A stretch of DNA of 64,000 bases from Pseudomonas berkeleyensis (GTDB lineage Bacteria > Pseudomonadota > Gammaproteobacteria > Pseudomonadales > Pseudomonadaceae). A program made the translations under genes and the position numbers. The stretch spans positions 4,981,001 through 5,045,000 of the forward strand of contig NZ_CP059139.1 in assembly GCF_014109765.1 (NCBI RefSeq), read 5' to 3'. The notes under the pieces were generated by a model. The model was not told the DNA's origin. It saw nothing but the letters and a program-made list of their open reading frames with translations, and did no database searches. This document shows, one piece after another, positions 36,784 through 47,310 of the stretch (its first letter is position 1; the number at the start of each line of letters is the position of its first letter).

Positions 36784-36900
36784 ATAAAACGCACCACATC
36801 CTAAGCTGTCCCTGTTTTGGGTCGCAGCTCCTCGCCCAGCAGCGCCGCTAGGCGGCCAAAACCTGGCAAAGCGCACAAAACATGCGTCTTTTCGGGGCTT

Positions 36901-36916
36901 TGGTTTGCTTCTTGCA
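36901..36916 (+). promoter_or_regulatory. Probable sigma-54 promoter of ntrBC
   Basis: TGGTTTGCTTCTTGCA keeps GG and GC ten bases apart, with a T in place of the usual C after GG. It would start transcripts near 36928, about 20 bases before the ntrB ATG. Confidence 0.55.
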
Positions 36917-36947
36917 TTTTCCTGCCCATTGCCGGAACGCACTGCCT

Positions 36948-38032
36948 ATGACTATCAACGACGCTCTGCACCGCCTGCTACTCGACAACCTGACCACCGC
37001 CACCCTGCTGCTCAATAGCCAACTGTGCCTTGAGTACATGAACCCGGCGGCGGAAATGCTCCTGGCCGTCAGCGGTCAGCGCAGCCATGGTCAGTTCATC
37101 AGCGAACTGTTCACCGAATCGCCCGAGGCACTATCGTCTCTGCGCCAGGCGGTGGAGCAGGCGCACCCGTTCAACAAGCGCGAAGCCGTACTGACCTCGG
37201 TCACCGGCCAGACGCTCACCGTCGACTACGCCGTCACCCCGCTGTACAGCAAGGGCGAGACCCTGCTGCTGCTGGAGGTGCACCCGCGCGACCGCCTATT
37301 GCGTATTACCAAGGAGGAGGCTCAGCTGTCCAAGCAGGAGACCACCAAACTGCTGGTGCGCGGCCTGGCTCACGAGATCAAGAACCCGCTCGGTGGTATT
37401 CGTGGCGCGGCACAGCTGCTTTCGCGCGAGCTGCCCAACGAAGACCTCAAGGACTACACCAACGTCATCATCGAGGAGGCCGACCGTCTGCGTAACCTGG
37501 TCGACCGCATGCTCGGTTCGAACAAGCTGCCGTCACTGGCGATGACCAACGTGCACGAAGTGCTCGAACGTGTCGCCAACCTCATCGAGGCGGAAAGCCA
37601 GGGCAGCATTACCCTGGTGCGTGACTACGATCCGAGCATTCCCGATGTACTGATCGACCGCGAGCAGATGATCCAGGCCGTGCTCAATATCGTGCGCAAC
37701 GCCATGCAGGCCATCGCCGGGCAGAGGCACGACATGGGCCTGGGCCGCATCAGCCTGCGCACGCGCACCATTCGCCAGTTCACCATCGGTCACACCCGCC
37801 ATCGCCTGGTGGTCAAGGTCGAGATCATCGACAACGGCCCCGGTATTCCGCCGGAGCTGCAGGAAACCATCTTCTACCCCATGGTCAGTGGTCGTGCCGA
37901 CGGCACCGGCCTGGGCCTGGCCATCACCCAGAACATCATCAGCCAGCACCAGGGTCTGATCGAATGCGAGAGCCACCCCGGCCACACCGTGTTCTCGATC
38001 TTCCTACCGCTGGAACAAGGAGCGCCCACGCC

Positions 38033-38036
<4 letters not shown>
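36948..38036 (+). CDS. glnL: Nitrogen regulation sensor kinase NtrB
   Basis: A 362-residue soluble histidine kinase: an N-terminal PAS-like sensor, the phospho-accepting histidine in GLAHEIKNPLGG, and an ATPase domain (NIVRNAMQAI; DNGPGIPPEL; GTGLGLAITQNI). With PII proteins it controls NtrC phosphorylation according to nitrogen supply. ATG 36948 is chosen over an in-frame start at 36882, which lies upstream of the promoter -12 element. Overlaps ntrC by 4 bp. Confidence 0.96.
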
Positions 38037-39466
<1,430 letters not shown>

Positions 39467-39483
39467 TCCAGCCAGCGTTATGA

Positions 39484-39511
39484 AAAAGGGCATCCCATGG
39501 GATGCCCTTTT
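39484..39511 (+). terminator. Rho-independent terminator of ntrBC
   Basis: AAAAGGGCATCC-CATG-GGATGCCCTTTT, a 12-bp perfect stem with a T-run. Confidence 0.9.
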
Positions 39512-39529
39512 CGTTTCTCGGATAATGTC

Positions 39530-39590
39530 CCCGGATTGCATCCGGGCTACGGGACGACGAGCAAACCGTAGGGTGCGCTGCGCGCAGCGC
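39530..39590. repeat. Short hairpin repeats (CCCGGAT and GTAGGGTGCGC families)
   Basis: CCCGGAT-TGC-ATCCGGG at 39530-39546 and a GTAGGGTGCGC unit from 39568 lie between the ntrC terminator and the TM2 gene's stop. Confidence 0.55.
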
Positions 39591-39604
39591 CTATTGAGAC
39601 AGGC

Positions 39605-40003
39605 TCAACCGCGTTGCGCGTTCTTGATCGAGATCTGCGTGTTCAGCGTCCAGAAGTCATAGAGGACGCCGACCAGAAACAGGCCGCCGGTGAACAGGTA
39701 GATGATCCCGGTGATCCACTTGCCCTGATACATCCGGTGCACGCCGAACACGCCGAGGAAGGTCAACAGAATCCAGGCGACGTTGTAGTCGGTGTCACCC
39801 GCCGTGAAGCGCAAATCGGCCTCGCGATCCATCGCCGGGATCAGGAACAGGTCGATGATCCATCCGATGAAGAGCAATCCCAGGGTGAAGAACCAGATGG
39901 TACCGGTCACCGGCTTGCCGTAGTAGAAGCGGTGCGAGCCGAGGAAACCGAAAATCCACAACAGATAACCAATCAGCTTGCTGTGTGTGTCATGTCGTTG
40001 CAT
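39605..40003 (-). CDS. TM2-domain membrane protein
   Basis: A 132-residue protein with two TM2-type units: LLWIFGFLGSHRFYYGK...LGLLFIGWIIDLF and LLTFLGVFGVHRMYQGK...FTGGLFLVGVLYDF. These pairs of membrane helices with a short connecting turn are found in bacterial and eukaryotic proteins of unclear role. ATG 40003 has AAGGAG seven bases upstream. The frame stays open far upstream as the antisense of the radical-SAM gene. Confidence 0.85.
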   Translation of the reverse strand: MQRHDTHSKLIGYLLWIFGFLGSHRFYYGKPVTGTIWFFTLGLLFIGWIIDLFLIPAMDREADLRFTAGDTDYNVAWILLTFLGVFGVHRMYQGKWITGIIYLFTGGLFLVGVLYDFWTLNTQISIKNAQRG

Positions 40004-40118
40004 AGCGATCTCCTTGATCAATCTGCGCATATGACGCTGCGCTTCAGGCAGGGTTTCATGGTGCCGCTCCACGCTCAAGTGGGGTAAAGCGCTTGCCTGC
40101 CACGAGGCCTGCAGATTA

Positions 40119-40134
40119 CTGTATATAAAAACAG
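40119..40134 (+). promoter_or_regulatory. LexA (SOS) box
   Basis: CTGTATATAAAAACAG fits CTG-N10-CAG with an A/T-rich core, and the wider TACTGTATATAAAAACAGT is close to the gammaproteobacterial SOS consensus. It lies 16 bp before the radical-SAM ATG, where a repressor would block transcription start. Confidence 0.85.
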
Positions 40135-40150
40135 TGTTCGAGTTTTCTGC

Positions 40151-41362
40151 ATGCAACTGATCGAGAAACTCACGATCCTCGCCGACGCCGCGAAATACGA
40201 CGCCTCCTGCGCCAGCAGCGGCGCGCCAAAGCGTAGTTCGAAAGGCAAGGATGGCATCGGCTCGACCAATGGCATGGGCATCTGCCACAGCTACACACCG
40301 GATGGCCGCTGCGTAGCGCTGCTCAAAGTGTTGCTGACCAACTTCTGCCTGTACGACTGTCAATACTGCATCAACCGTCGCTCCAGCGACGTGCCGCGTG
40401 CGCGCTTCAGCCCCGAGGAAGTGGTGACCCTGACGCTGGACTTCTACAAGCGCAACTGCATCAGCGGCCTGTTCCTCAGCTCCGGCATCATCCGCTCGGC
40501 CGACTACACCATGGAGCAGTTGATCCGCGTCGCCAAGCTGCTGCGCCAGGAGCATCAGTTCCGCGGCTACATTCATCTCAAGACCATCCCCGAGGCCGCA
40601 CCGGAGCTGATCGCCGAGGCAGGCCTGTATGCCGACCGTCTCAGCGTCAATATCGAGCTGCCCACCGAAACCAGCCTGGTACGCCTGGCGCCGGAAAAGA
40701 GCGTCGGCAGCATCCACCAGGCCATGCACAGCATTCATCAGGGCGAGCGCGAGGCCAGGGAAGAACACCGCGCGCCGCGCTTCGCCCCCGCCGGGCAGAG
40801 CACGCAGATGATCGTCGGCGCCGACGCCACCGACGACAGCACCATCCTGCACAACGCCCAGACGCTGTATCACGACTACCGACTGCGCCGCGTCTACTAC
40901 TCGGCGTTCAGCCCGATCCCCCAGAGCCCGAAGACCGTGCCCTTCGACGCGCCGCCGTTGCTGCGCGAGCACCGCCTGTACCAGGCGGATTTTCTCATGC
41001 GCGGTTATGGCTTCAGTGCCACGGAACTACTCGCCGGCCCCGGCAACCTGGCGCTGGATATCGACCCCAAGCTGGCCTGGGCGCTGGCCAACCGCGAGCA
41101 GTTTCCCGTCGATCTCAACCGCGCCGACGAGTCACTGATCGCCCGCGTACCGGGCATCGGCGTACTCAGCGCACGGCGCCTGGGCGCGCTGCGACGTGAA
41201 CGGCGCATCCGTTATGAAGACCTGACCCGCCTGCGCTGCGTCCTGGAAAAGGCCAAGCCCTTCATCGTCACCCAGGATTACCGGCCACCGCGTGCCGAAC
41301 ACGAGTCCGTGGTACTGCGTCAGCAACTGCGCGATACCTCGGCGCAAATGGCGTTGTGGTGA
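40151..41362 (+). CDS. Radical SAM protein, putative DNA modification/repair
   Basis: A 403-residue protein. Seen: the N-terminal MQLIEKLTILADAAKYDASC typical of the family annotated as putative DNA modification/repair radical SAM, the iron-sulfur triad CLYDCQYC (Cx3Cx2C), and a C-terminal helix-hairpin-helix-like region (LIARVPGIGVLSARRLGAL), a DNA-binding element. The SOS box fits a DNA repair role. It shares TGATG overlap with the next gene, its known partner (TIGR03915 family). No ribosome-binding site is clear; the leader is very short. Confidence 0.9.
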   Translation: MQLIEKLTILADAAKYDASCASSGAPKRSSKGKDGIGSTNGMGICHSYTPDGRCVALLKVLLTNFCLYDCQYCINRRSSDVPRARFSPEEVVTLTLDFYKRNCISGLFLSSGIIRSADYTMEQLIRVAKLLRQEHQFRGYIHLKTIPEAAPELIAEAGLYADRLSVNIELPTETSLVRLAPEKSVGSIHQAMHSIHQGEREAREEHRAPRFAPAGQSTQMIVGADATDDSTILHNAQTLYHDYRLRRVYYSAFSPIPQSPKTVPFDAPPLLREHRLYQADFLMRGYGFSATELLAGPGNLALDIDPKLAWALANREQFPVDLNRADESLIARVPGIGVLSARRLGALRRERRIRYEDLTRLRCVLEKAKPFIVTQDYRPPRAEHESVVLRQQLRDTSAQMALW

Positions 41363-42249
41363 TGCACAGCCTGCGCTTCGACGGCACCTTCGCCACCTGG
41401 CGCCAGGCCGCACGGCGTGCCCTGCTGCAAAACCTGGCGCCGCATCAACTGCAGTGGCTGGACGAAGAAGCCGCTCCAGGCCTGTTCGACGAAGCTGCCG
41501 AGCGCACCCCCGAACCCAATGGCCGACTGCGCGTTTCCCCCGAACTGCTCGAGCTACTGGAGAGCGCGGCACAGTACCGCGGTGAGGAACGCTGGAGCCT
41601 GCTCTATCGTGTGCTCTGGCGCTTCGTGCAGGGCGAACGCAGCGCCGTGCTGGCGGGCGATCCCGACGGCAGCGAGCTGCATCGCCGGCTAAAGGCAGTA
41701 CGCCGCGAGGCCCATCACCTGCATGCCTTCGTGCGTTTCCAGCCGAGCAAGGCACCCGGCGCACCCGACTTCATCGCCTGGTTCGAACCGGCGCACGATA
41801 TTCTCGCCTCAGCCAGCGGCCACTTCGCCGAACGCCTGGGCAAGCACAGTTGGCTGATCGCCACACCGCGCGATGGCGTGTACTGGAACGGCCAAAGCCT
41901 GCAGCATGAGCGCCGCTGCCCCGTGCAATGGCAAGCCTGGGCGCAGCAATCCGACGATGACGGCCAGGCACTGTGGCGGGCCTACTATGGCAGCACCTTC
42001 AACCCGGCACGGCTCAATCGCACGGTGATGCAGCAGCACCTACCGCTGAGGTTCTGGAAGCACCTGCCAGAGGGGCCACTGATTCCGCAGTTGATGAGCG
42101 AAGCGCGCGCCGGTGCGCAACGCGACGGCCAGGCCTTGGTGCTGGCCGGGAGGAAGGGCAAACGCATTGCCCAGATGAACGAAGGGGACGCATCGCGTCC
42201 CCTCTCTGGCAGCATCAGCGGAAGCGACGCCCCGGATCTTCCTCGCTGA
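41362..42249 (+). CDS. TIGR03915/DUF4130-family DNA metabolism protein
   Basis: A 295-residue protein that always travels with the radical SAM gene before it. The ATG at 41362 (MHSLRFDGTF) overlaps the preceding stop by one base; GTGs at 41356 and 41359 are less likely. It contains HHLHAFVRFQPSK and WLIATPRDGVYWNG, typical of the family, which resembles uracil-DNA-glycosylase-linked proteins. Its 3' end overlaps the convergent pilU gene by 35 bp. Confidence 0.88.
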   Translation: MHSLRFDGTFATWRQAARRALLQNLAPHQLQWLDEEAAPGLFDEAAERTPEPNGRLRVSPELLELLESAAQYRGEERWSLLYRVLWRFVQGERSAVLAGDPDGSELHRRLKAVRREAHHLHAFVRFQPSKAPGAPDFIAWFEPAHDILASASGHFAERLGKHSWLIATPRDGVYWNGQSLQHERRCPVQWQAWAQQSDDDGQALWRAYYGSTFNPARLNRTVMQQHLPLRFWKHLPEGPLIPQLMSEARAGAQRDGQALVLAGRKGKRIAQMNEGDASRPLSGSISGSDAPDLPR

Positions 42250-43360
42250 CCTCCAGCGCCAGCCCCTGAGCCATGCTGGTCAGGTGATCGCCATCGGTTT
42301 CCGAACCGAGCTTGATCATCAGGCGCAGATCGTTGGCCGAGTCGGCGTAGAGCAGCGCATCTTCGTAGGTGATCTCACCCTGAGTGTAGAGGTTGTACAG
42401 CGCCTGGTCGAAGGTCTGCATGCCCTGCTCGGTGGAGCGCTTCATCAGGCCCTTGAGTTCGTGTACCTCGCCCTTGCGGATCAGGTCGGCAGCCAGCGGG
42501 GTATTGATCAGCACCTCGATCACCGCGCGGCGCCCTTTGCCATCCGGCGTGGGCACCAGTTGCTGGGCGACGATGGCCTTGAGGTTGAGCGACAGATCCA
42601 TCCACACCTGGTTCTGCCGGTCGGCCGGGAAGAAGTTGATGATGCGATCCAGCGCCTGGTTGGCATTGTTGGCGTGCAGGGTGGCCAGGCACAGGTGACC
42701 GGTTTCGGCGAAGGCCACGGCGTGATCCATGGTCTCGCGGGTACGCACCTCGCCGATCATGATCACATCCGGCGCCTGGCGCAGGGTGTTCTTCAGCGCC
42801 ACCTCGAACGACTCGGTGTCGATGCCCACTTCGCGCTGCGTGACGATGCAGCTCTGGTGCTGGTGGATGTACTCGATCGGGTCTTCGATGGAGATGATGT
42901 GACCGCTGCTGTTGCGGTTGCGATAGCCGATCATCGCCGCCAGCGAAGTCGACTTACCGGTACCGGTGGCGCCGACGAACAGCACCAGACCACGCTTGGT
43001 CAGCGACAGCTTCTTGAGGATGTCCGGCAGTTTGAGCTCGTCGATGGTCGGGATGGTGGTCTCGATACGACGCAGCACCATGCCCACCAGGTTGCGCTGG
43101 TAGAAGGCACTGACACGGAAGCGGCCGATGCCGCGGGCGCTGATGGCGAAGTTGCACTCGTGGTTCTCGGCGAAATCGCGGCGCTGCGCCTCGTTCATCA
43201 CGCCCAGCACGGTCTCGCGGGTCTGCTCCGGCGACATGGCATTCTTGGTCACCGGCATGATCTTGCCATTGACCTTCATCGACGGCGGTACGCCAGCGGT
43301 GATGAACAGGTCGGAGCCGCCTTTTTCGACCATCAGGCGCAGTAGTTTTTCGAATTCCAT
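42215..43360 (-). CDS. pilU: Type IV pilus retraction ATPase PilU
   Basis: A 381-residue PilT-like ATPase. Seen: MEFEKLLRLMVEKGGSDLFI start, Walker A GATGTGKSTS, Walker B MIGEVRTRETM, and the HANNANQAL motif. It helps PilT disassemble pili in twitching motility. ATG 43360 matches the family; an in-frame GTG at 43372 is less likely. Overlaps the end of the convergent DNA-metabolism gene by 35 bp. Between pilU and pilT there is an 88-bp gap. Confidence 0.96.
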   Translation of the reverse strand: MEFEKLLRLMVEKGGSDLFITAGVPPSMKVNGKIMPVTKNAMSPEQTRETVLGVMNEAQRRDFAENHECNFAISARGIGRFRVSAFYQRNLVGMVLRRIETTIPTIDELKLPDILKKLSLTKRGLVLFVGATGTGKSTSLAAMIGYRNRNSSGHIISIEDPIEYIHQHQSCIVTQREVGIDTESFEVALKNTLRQAPDVIMIGEVRTRETMDHAVAFAETGHLCLATLHANNANQALDRIINFFPADRQNQVWMDLSLNLKAIVAQQLVPTPDGKGRRAVIEVLINTPLAADLIRKGEVHELKGLMKRSTEQGMQTFDQALYNLYTQGEITYEDALLYADSANDLRLMIKLGSETDGDHLTSMAQGLALEVSEEDPGRRFR

Positions 43361-43448
43361 CTTCGCTTTCACTCATCCGCACGCATGAATGCATCGCAGT
43401 CCAGACAGGACAGGCAGCTGCGAGCGTGCATCGCAGCCGAACACAGAG

Positions 43449-44483
43449 TTAGAAGTTTTCCGGGCTCTTGGCTTTTTCGCGCGCACTGTCGCGACTGACC
43501 AGGCCCTTGGATACCAGCGTCTTCAGGCAGGCATCCAGGGTCTGCATGCCCAACGCGCCGCCGGTCTGGATCGCCGAGTACATCTGCGCGACCTTGTCCT
43601 CGCGGATCAGGTTACGGATGGCCGGGGTGCCGATCATGATTTCGTGCGCGGCCACACGACCGCCGCCAATCTTCTTCAGCAGGGTCTGCGAGATCACCGC
43701 CTGCAGCGATTCGGAGAGCATCGAGCGCACCATCGACTTCTCCTCGGCCGGGAACACGTCGACCACCCGGTCGATGGTCTTGGCCGCGGAGGTGGTGTGC
43801 AGGGTGCCGAACACCAGGTGACCGGTTTCCGCGGCGGTCAGCGCCAGGCGGATGGTTTCCAGGTCACGCATCTCACCCACCAGGATGATGTCCGGGTCTT
43901 CGCGCAGCGCCGAGCGCAGCGCTTCGGAGAAGCCGTGGGTGTCGCGGTGCACCTCACGTTGGTTGACCAGGCACTTCTTCGATTCGTGGACGAATTCGAT
44001 AGGGTCTTCGATGGTGAGGATGTGGTGGTACTTGTTGCTGTTGAGGTAGTCGAGCATCGCCGCCAGGGTGGTCGACTTGCCCGAACCGGTGGGGCCGGTG
44101 ACCAGCACCAGGCCGCGCGGCACGTCGGTGATCTTGCGGAAGACCTCGCCCATGCCCAGGTCTTCCATGGTCAGCACCTTGGACGGAATGGTACGGAACA
44201 CCGCACCGGCGCCGCGGTTCTGGTTGAAGGCGTTGACCCGGAAACGTGCCACGCCCGGCACCTCGAAGGAGAAGTCGGTCTCGAGGAACTCTTCGAAATC
44301 CTTGCGCTGCTTGTCATTCATGATGTCGTAGATCAGCGCGTGTACCTGCTTGTGATCCAGCGGCGGCAGGTTGATGCGGCGTACATCGCCGTCGACGCGG
44401 ATCATCGGCGGCAGACCCGCCGAGAGGTGCAAATCCGACGCGCCTTGCTTGGCGCTGAAGGCGAGCAGCTCAGTGATATCCAT
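43449..44483 (-). CDS. pilT: Type IV pilus retraction ATPase PilT
   Basis: A 344-residue hexameric ATPase that powers pilus retraction. Seen: MDITELLAFSAKQGASDLHL, Walker A GPTGSGKST, Walker B ILVGEMRDLETI, the His box TGHLVFGTLHT, and the AIRNLIRED C-terminal motif needed for retraction. ATG 44483 with GGGAG upstream. First gene of pilTU, reading away from yggS across a MITE-like element. Confidence 0.97.
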   Translation of the reverse strand: MDITELLAFSAKQGASDLHLSAGLPPMIRVDGDVRRINLPPLDHKQVHALIYDIMNDKQRKDFEEFLETDFSFEVPGVARFRVNAFNQNRGAGAVFRTIPSKVLTMEDLGMGEVFRKITDVPRGLVLVTGPTGSGKSTTLAAMLDYLNSNKYHHILTIEDPIEFVHESKKCLVNQREVHRDTHGFSEALRSALREDPDIILVGEMRDLETIRLALTAAETGHLVFGTLHTTSAAKTIDRVVDVFPAEEKSMVRSMLSESLQAVISQTLLKKIGGGRVAAHEIMIGTPAIRNLIREDKVAQMYSAIQTGGALGMQTLDACLKTLVSKGLVSRDSAREKAKSPENF

Positions 44484-44527
44484 GGGACTCCCCAATTACA
44501 AGCAAGCAGGTAGAATGCCGCGAACCC

Positions 44528-44672
44528 TGAGAGGGTGTTTACAAAGCCGCGAGCGAAGGCCAGGCAAGGCGAAGCCAGGCGAAAAAGCGCAGTGTACGAG
44601 CTGTACATGAGCATTTTGAGACTGACTTCAACGCAGCATGGCCGAGCGCAGCAATTTGTAGACGCCCTCTCA
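44528..44672 (+). mobile_element. 145-bp MITE-like element, copy 1
   Basis: Ends are imperfect inverted repeats: TGAGAGGGTGTTTACAAA at the left and the complement of TGAGAGGGCGTCTACAAA at the right (2 mismatches in 18). The interior is nearly the same as 59443-59587, including AGTGTACGAGCTGTACATGAGC. No transposase; no clear target duplication. It lies between the divergent pilT and yggS genes and can be read through in frame, but yggS starts at 44700. Confidence 0.85.
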
Positions 44673-44699
44673 AAAGGTCGGGCTTATAGAGCGCAGGTA

Positions 44700-45392
44700 A
44701 TGTCCACGATAGCAGAGAATATTGCAAAGGTCGGAGCGCGCATCCGTGAGGCGGCGCAAGCCTCGCAGCGCAATTTGGCGGAGGTCGGCCTGCTTGCGGT
44801 GAGCAAGACCAAACCGGCAGACGCCATCCGCGAAGCCCATGCCGCCGGTCTATCCGATTTTGGCGAAAACTACCTGCAGGAAGCCCTGGGAAAGCAGGCC
44901 GAGTTGAGCGATCTGCCCTTGATCTGGCACTTCATCGGCCCCATTCAGTCGAACAAGACCCGGCCCATCGCCGAACACTTCGCCTGGGTACATTCGGTGG
45001 ATCGTCTGAAAATCGCCCAACGCCTGTCCGAGCAGCGCCCCGCCCACCTGCCAGCGCTGAACATCTGCCTGCAGGTCAACGTCAGCGGTGAAGACAGCAA
45101 ATCCGGCTGCGCACCCGAGGAGCTGCCGGCGCTGGCCAAGGCCGTCGCAACCCTGCCCAACCTGAAGCTGCGCGGCCTGATGGCGATTCCCGAGCCCACC
45201 GATGACCTCGCCGCACAACATGCAGCCTTCGCCCGCTTGCGCCAACTGCGCGATGAGCTGGCGTTGAATCTCGATACCCTGTCCATGGGCATGAGCCATG
45301 ATCTGGAGGCCGCGATCGCCGAAGGCGCCACCTGGGTACGTATCGGCACCGCCCTGTTCGGCGCCCGTGACTACGGCCAGCCCACTCACTGA
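44700..45392 (+). CDS. PLP homeostasis protein YggS/PROSC
   Basis: A 230-residue PLP-binding protein. Seen: VGLLAVSKTKPADAI with the PLP lysine, NYLQEALGK, WHFIGPIQSNKTRPIA, HSVDRLKIAQ, MGMSHDLEAAI. It keeps free PLP levels in balance. The open frame extends upstream through the MITE-like element, but MSTIAENIAK at 44700 is the family start. Followed by proC with 17 bp between. Confidence 0.94.
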   Translation: MSTIAENIAKVGARIREAAQASQRNLAEVGLLAVSKTKPADAIREAHAAGLSDFGENYLQEALGKQAELSDLPLIWHFIGPIQSNKTRPIAEHFAWVHSVDRLKIAQRLSEQRPAHLPALNICLQVNVSGEDSKSGCAPEELPALAKAVATLPNLKLRGLMAIPEPTDDLAAQHAAFARLRQLRDELALNLDTLSMGMSHDLEAAIAEGATWVRIGTALFGARDYGQPTH

Positions 45393-45409
45393 ATGAAGGA
45401 ATTCCCGTA

Positions 45410-46228
45410 ATGAGCAACCCGATCATCGCCTTCGTCGGCGCCGGCAACATGGCTGCCAGCCTGATCGGCGGCCTGCGTGCCCAGGGCGTGGCGGCCAGCG
45501 CCATCCGTGCCAGCGAGCCTGGCACCGAGCAGCGCGCGCGCCTGCAACAGGAACACGGCATCACCACCTTTGCGAATAACGCCGACGCCATCGCAGGTGC
45601 GGATCTGATCGTGCTGGCAGTCAAGCCGCAGATCATGAAAGCGGTGTGCCTGGATCTGGCCGCACACCTCGCACCGAACCAAGTGATCATCTCCATCGCC
45701 GCCGGCATCAGTTGCGCCAGCCTGGAAAACTGGCTGGGCGAGCGCCCTGTCGTGCGCTGCATGCCCAACACGCCAGCGCTACTGCGCCAGGGCGTATCCG
45801 GCCTGTTCGCCAACCCGCGCGTCAGCGCCGCACAGAAAGCCCAGGCCGAACAGGTGCTGAGCGCCGTTGGTCTGGCGCTGTGGCTCGATAGCGAAGCGCA
45901 GATCGACGCAGTCACCGCCGTGTCCGGCAGCGGCCCGGCCTATTTCTTCCTGCTGATCGAAGCGATGACCGAGGCCGGTGAAAAACTCGGCCTGCCACGC
46001 GAAACCGCTGCCCGCCTGAGCATCCAGACCGCTCTGGGCGCCGCGCGCATGGCCAGCGAGAGCGATGTCGACGCTGCCGAATTGCGTCGTCGTGTTACCT
46101 CGCCGAACGGCACCACCGAAGCGGCGATCAAAACCTTCCAGGCAGGCGGTTTCGAAGCACTGGTGCAGCAGGCACTCAACGCGGCGGCCAATCGCTCGAC
46201 CGAACTCGCCGAACAACTGGGTCAATAA
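45410..46228 (+). CDS. proC: Pyrroline-5-carboxylate reductase
   Basis: A 272-residue NAD(P)H-dependent enzyme for the last step of proline synthesis. Seen: IAFVGAGNMAASLIGGL (dinucleotide fold), LAVKPQIM, RCMPNTPALLRQGVSGL, and the C-terminal SGSGPAYFFLLIEAM with LRRRVTSPNGTTEAAI. AAGGAA precedes ATG 45410. Part of the conserved yggS-proC-yggT-yggU run. Confidence 0.97.
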   Translation: MSNPIIAFVGAGNMAASLIGGLRAQGVAASAIRASEPGTEQRARLQQEHGITTFANNADAIAGADLIVLAVKPQIMKAVCLDLAAHLAPNQVIISIAAGISCASLENWLGERPVVRCMPNTPALLRQGVSGLFANPRVSAAQKAQAEQVLSAVGLALWLDSEAQIDAVTAVSGSGPAYFFLLIEAMTEAGEKLGLPRETAARLSIQTALGAARMASESDVDAAELRRRVTSPNGTTEAAIKTFQAGGFEALVQQALNAAANRSTELAEQLGQ

Positions 46229-46237
46229 GGAGACAGC

Positions 46238-46831
46238 ATGTCCGGACTCATCGAAGCTCTCATCTATATCATCCAGACGCTCGGCAGCCTGTACCTGCTG
46301 ATCGTGCTGCTGCGTTTCATCCTGCAACTGGTACGCGCCGACTTCTACAACCCGCTCAGCCAGTTCATCGTCAAGGCTACTCAGCCGTTGCTGACGCCGC
46401 TGCGGCGGATCATCCCCGGTTTCGCCGGCCTGGATCTGGCCTCGCTGATCCTGGCCATTCTGGTGCAGCTGGTACTGATGATCGTCACCCTGACGCTGAT
46501 GGGCTACAACGTCGGCGGCTTCATCCTGCAGTTGCTGGTGTGGTCGTTGATCGGCGTAACCTCGCTGTTTCTCAAGGTGTTCTTCTTCGCCCTGATCATC
46601 AGCGTGATCCTCTCCTGGGTCGCACCGGGCAGCTACAACCCCGGCGCGCAACTGGTGAATCAGATCTGCGAACCGCTGCTGGCGCCATTTCGCAAGCTGC
46701 TGCCGAATCTTGGCGGCCTGGATATCTCGCCGATCTTCGCCTTCATCACCATCAACCTGATCGACCGCTTCGTGATCGGCGCTCTGGCCGCCTCCACTGG
46801 CCTGCCGCCGATGCTCAGCCCCTTCCTCTGA
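46238..46831 (+). CDS. YggT-family membrane protein
   Basis: A 197-residue protein with two YGGT units, each a pair of hydrophobic helices around a PL..PLRRIIPGFAGLDLA or PLLAPFRKLLPNLGGLDIS motif. Homologues are linked to cell-division or membrane organisation; the exact role here is unknown. GGAG lies before ATG 46238. Same operon as proC. Confidence 0.92.
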   Translation: MSGLIEALIYIIQTLGSLYLLIVLLRFILQLVRADFYNPLSQFIVKATQPLLTPLRRIIPGFAGLDLASLILAILVQLVLMIVTLTLMGYNVGGFILQLLVWSLIGVTSLFLKVFFFALIISVILSWVAPGSYNPGAQLVNQICEPLLAPFRKLLPNLGGLDISPIFAFITINLIDRFVIGALAASTGLPPMLSPFL

Positions 46832-46833
46832 GC

Positions 46834-47124
46834 ATGAGTTTCTACCGCTGGGACGGCGAGGATCTGATCCTCGACTGCCATCTGCAGCCCAAGGCGAGCA
46901 AGGACGAGTTCGCCGGGCTGCACGGTGAGCGGCTGAAAATCCGCCTCACCGCCCCGCCGGTCGACGGCAAGGCCAACGCCCATCTGCAGGCCTTCCTGGC
47001 CAAGGCCTTCGGTGTCGCCAAGAGCCAGGTAAGCCTGGAGAGCGGCGAACTCAACCGGCAGAAACGCCTGCGTATTCGCGCCCCGCAAAACCTGCCGCCG
47101 ATTCCCGGCCTGCAGCGCCCCTGA
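46834..47124 (+). CDS. DUF167/YggU-family protein
   Basis: A 96-residue protein, starting at ATG 46834 two bases after yggT. Contains LQPKASKDEFAGLHGERLKIRLTAPPVDGKAN (interrupted here for length: PKASKDEF; APPVDGKAN), typical of the family. Function unknown; it follows YggT in many gammaproteobacteria. Confidence 0.9.
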   Translation: MSFYRWDGEDLILDCHLQPKASKDEFAGLHGERLKIRLTAPPVDGKANAHLQAFLAKAFGVAKSQVSLESGELNRQKRLRIRAPQNLPPIPGLQRP

Positions 47125-47310
47125 CGACCACTCAGCCGCCTACCCCGACCATAAGGCGGGACTGTACCAGCGGCCAATTGACGGCCGCCTGGCGCATCGC
47201 ATAATGCAAGCTATTCTCGCCAATGCCGTGTGTCCTGGCGGCCAACCCAATTGAACCGTCACGCAGACGCTAACCAGCAAGCGGATGATCTTGCCGAGAG
47301 GAGAGCCGGG

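Noticed and set aside
44535..44699. N-terminal extension of YggS through the MITE-like element
   Set aside because: The extension translates the repeat and is absent from the family; the ATG at 44700 starts the conserved protein.
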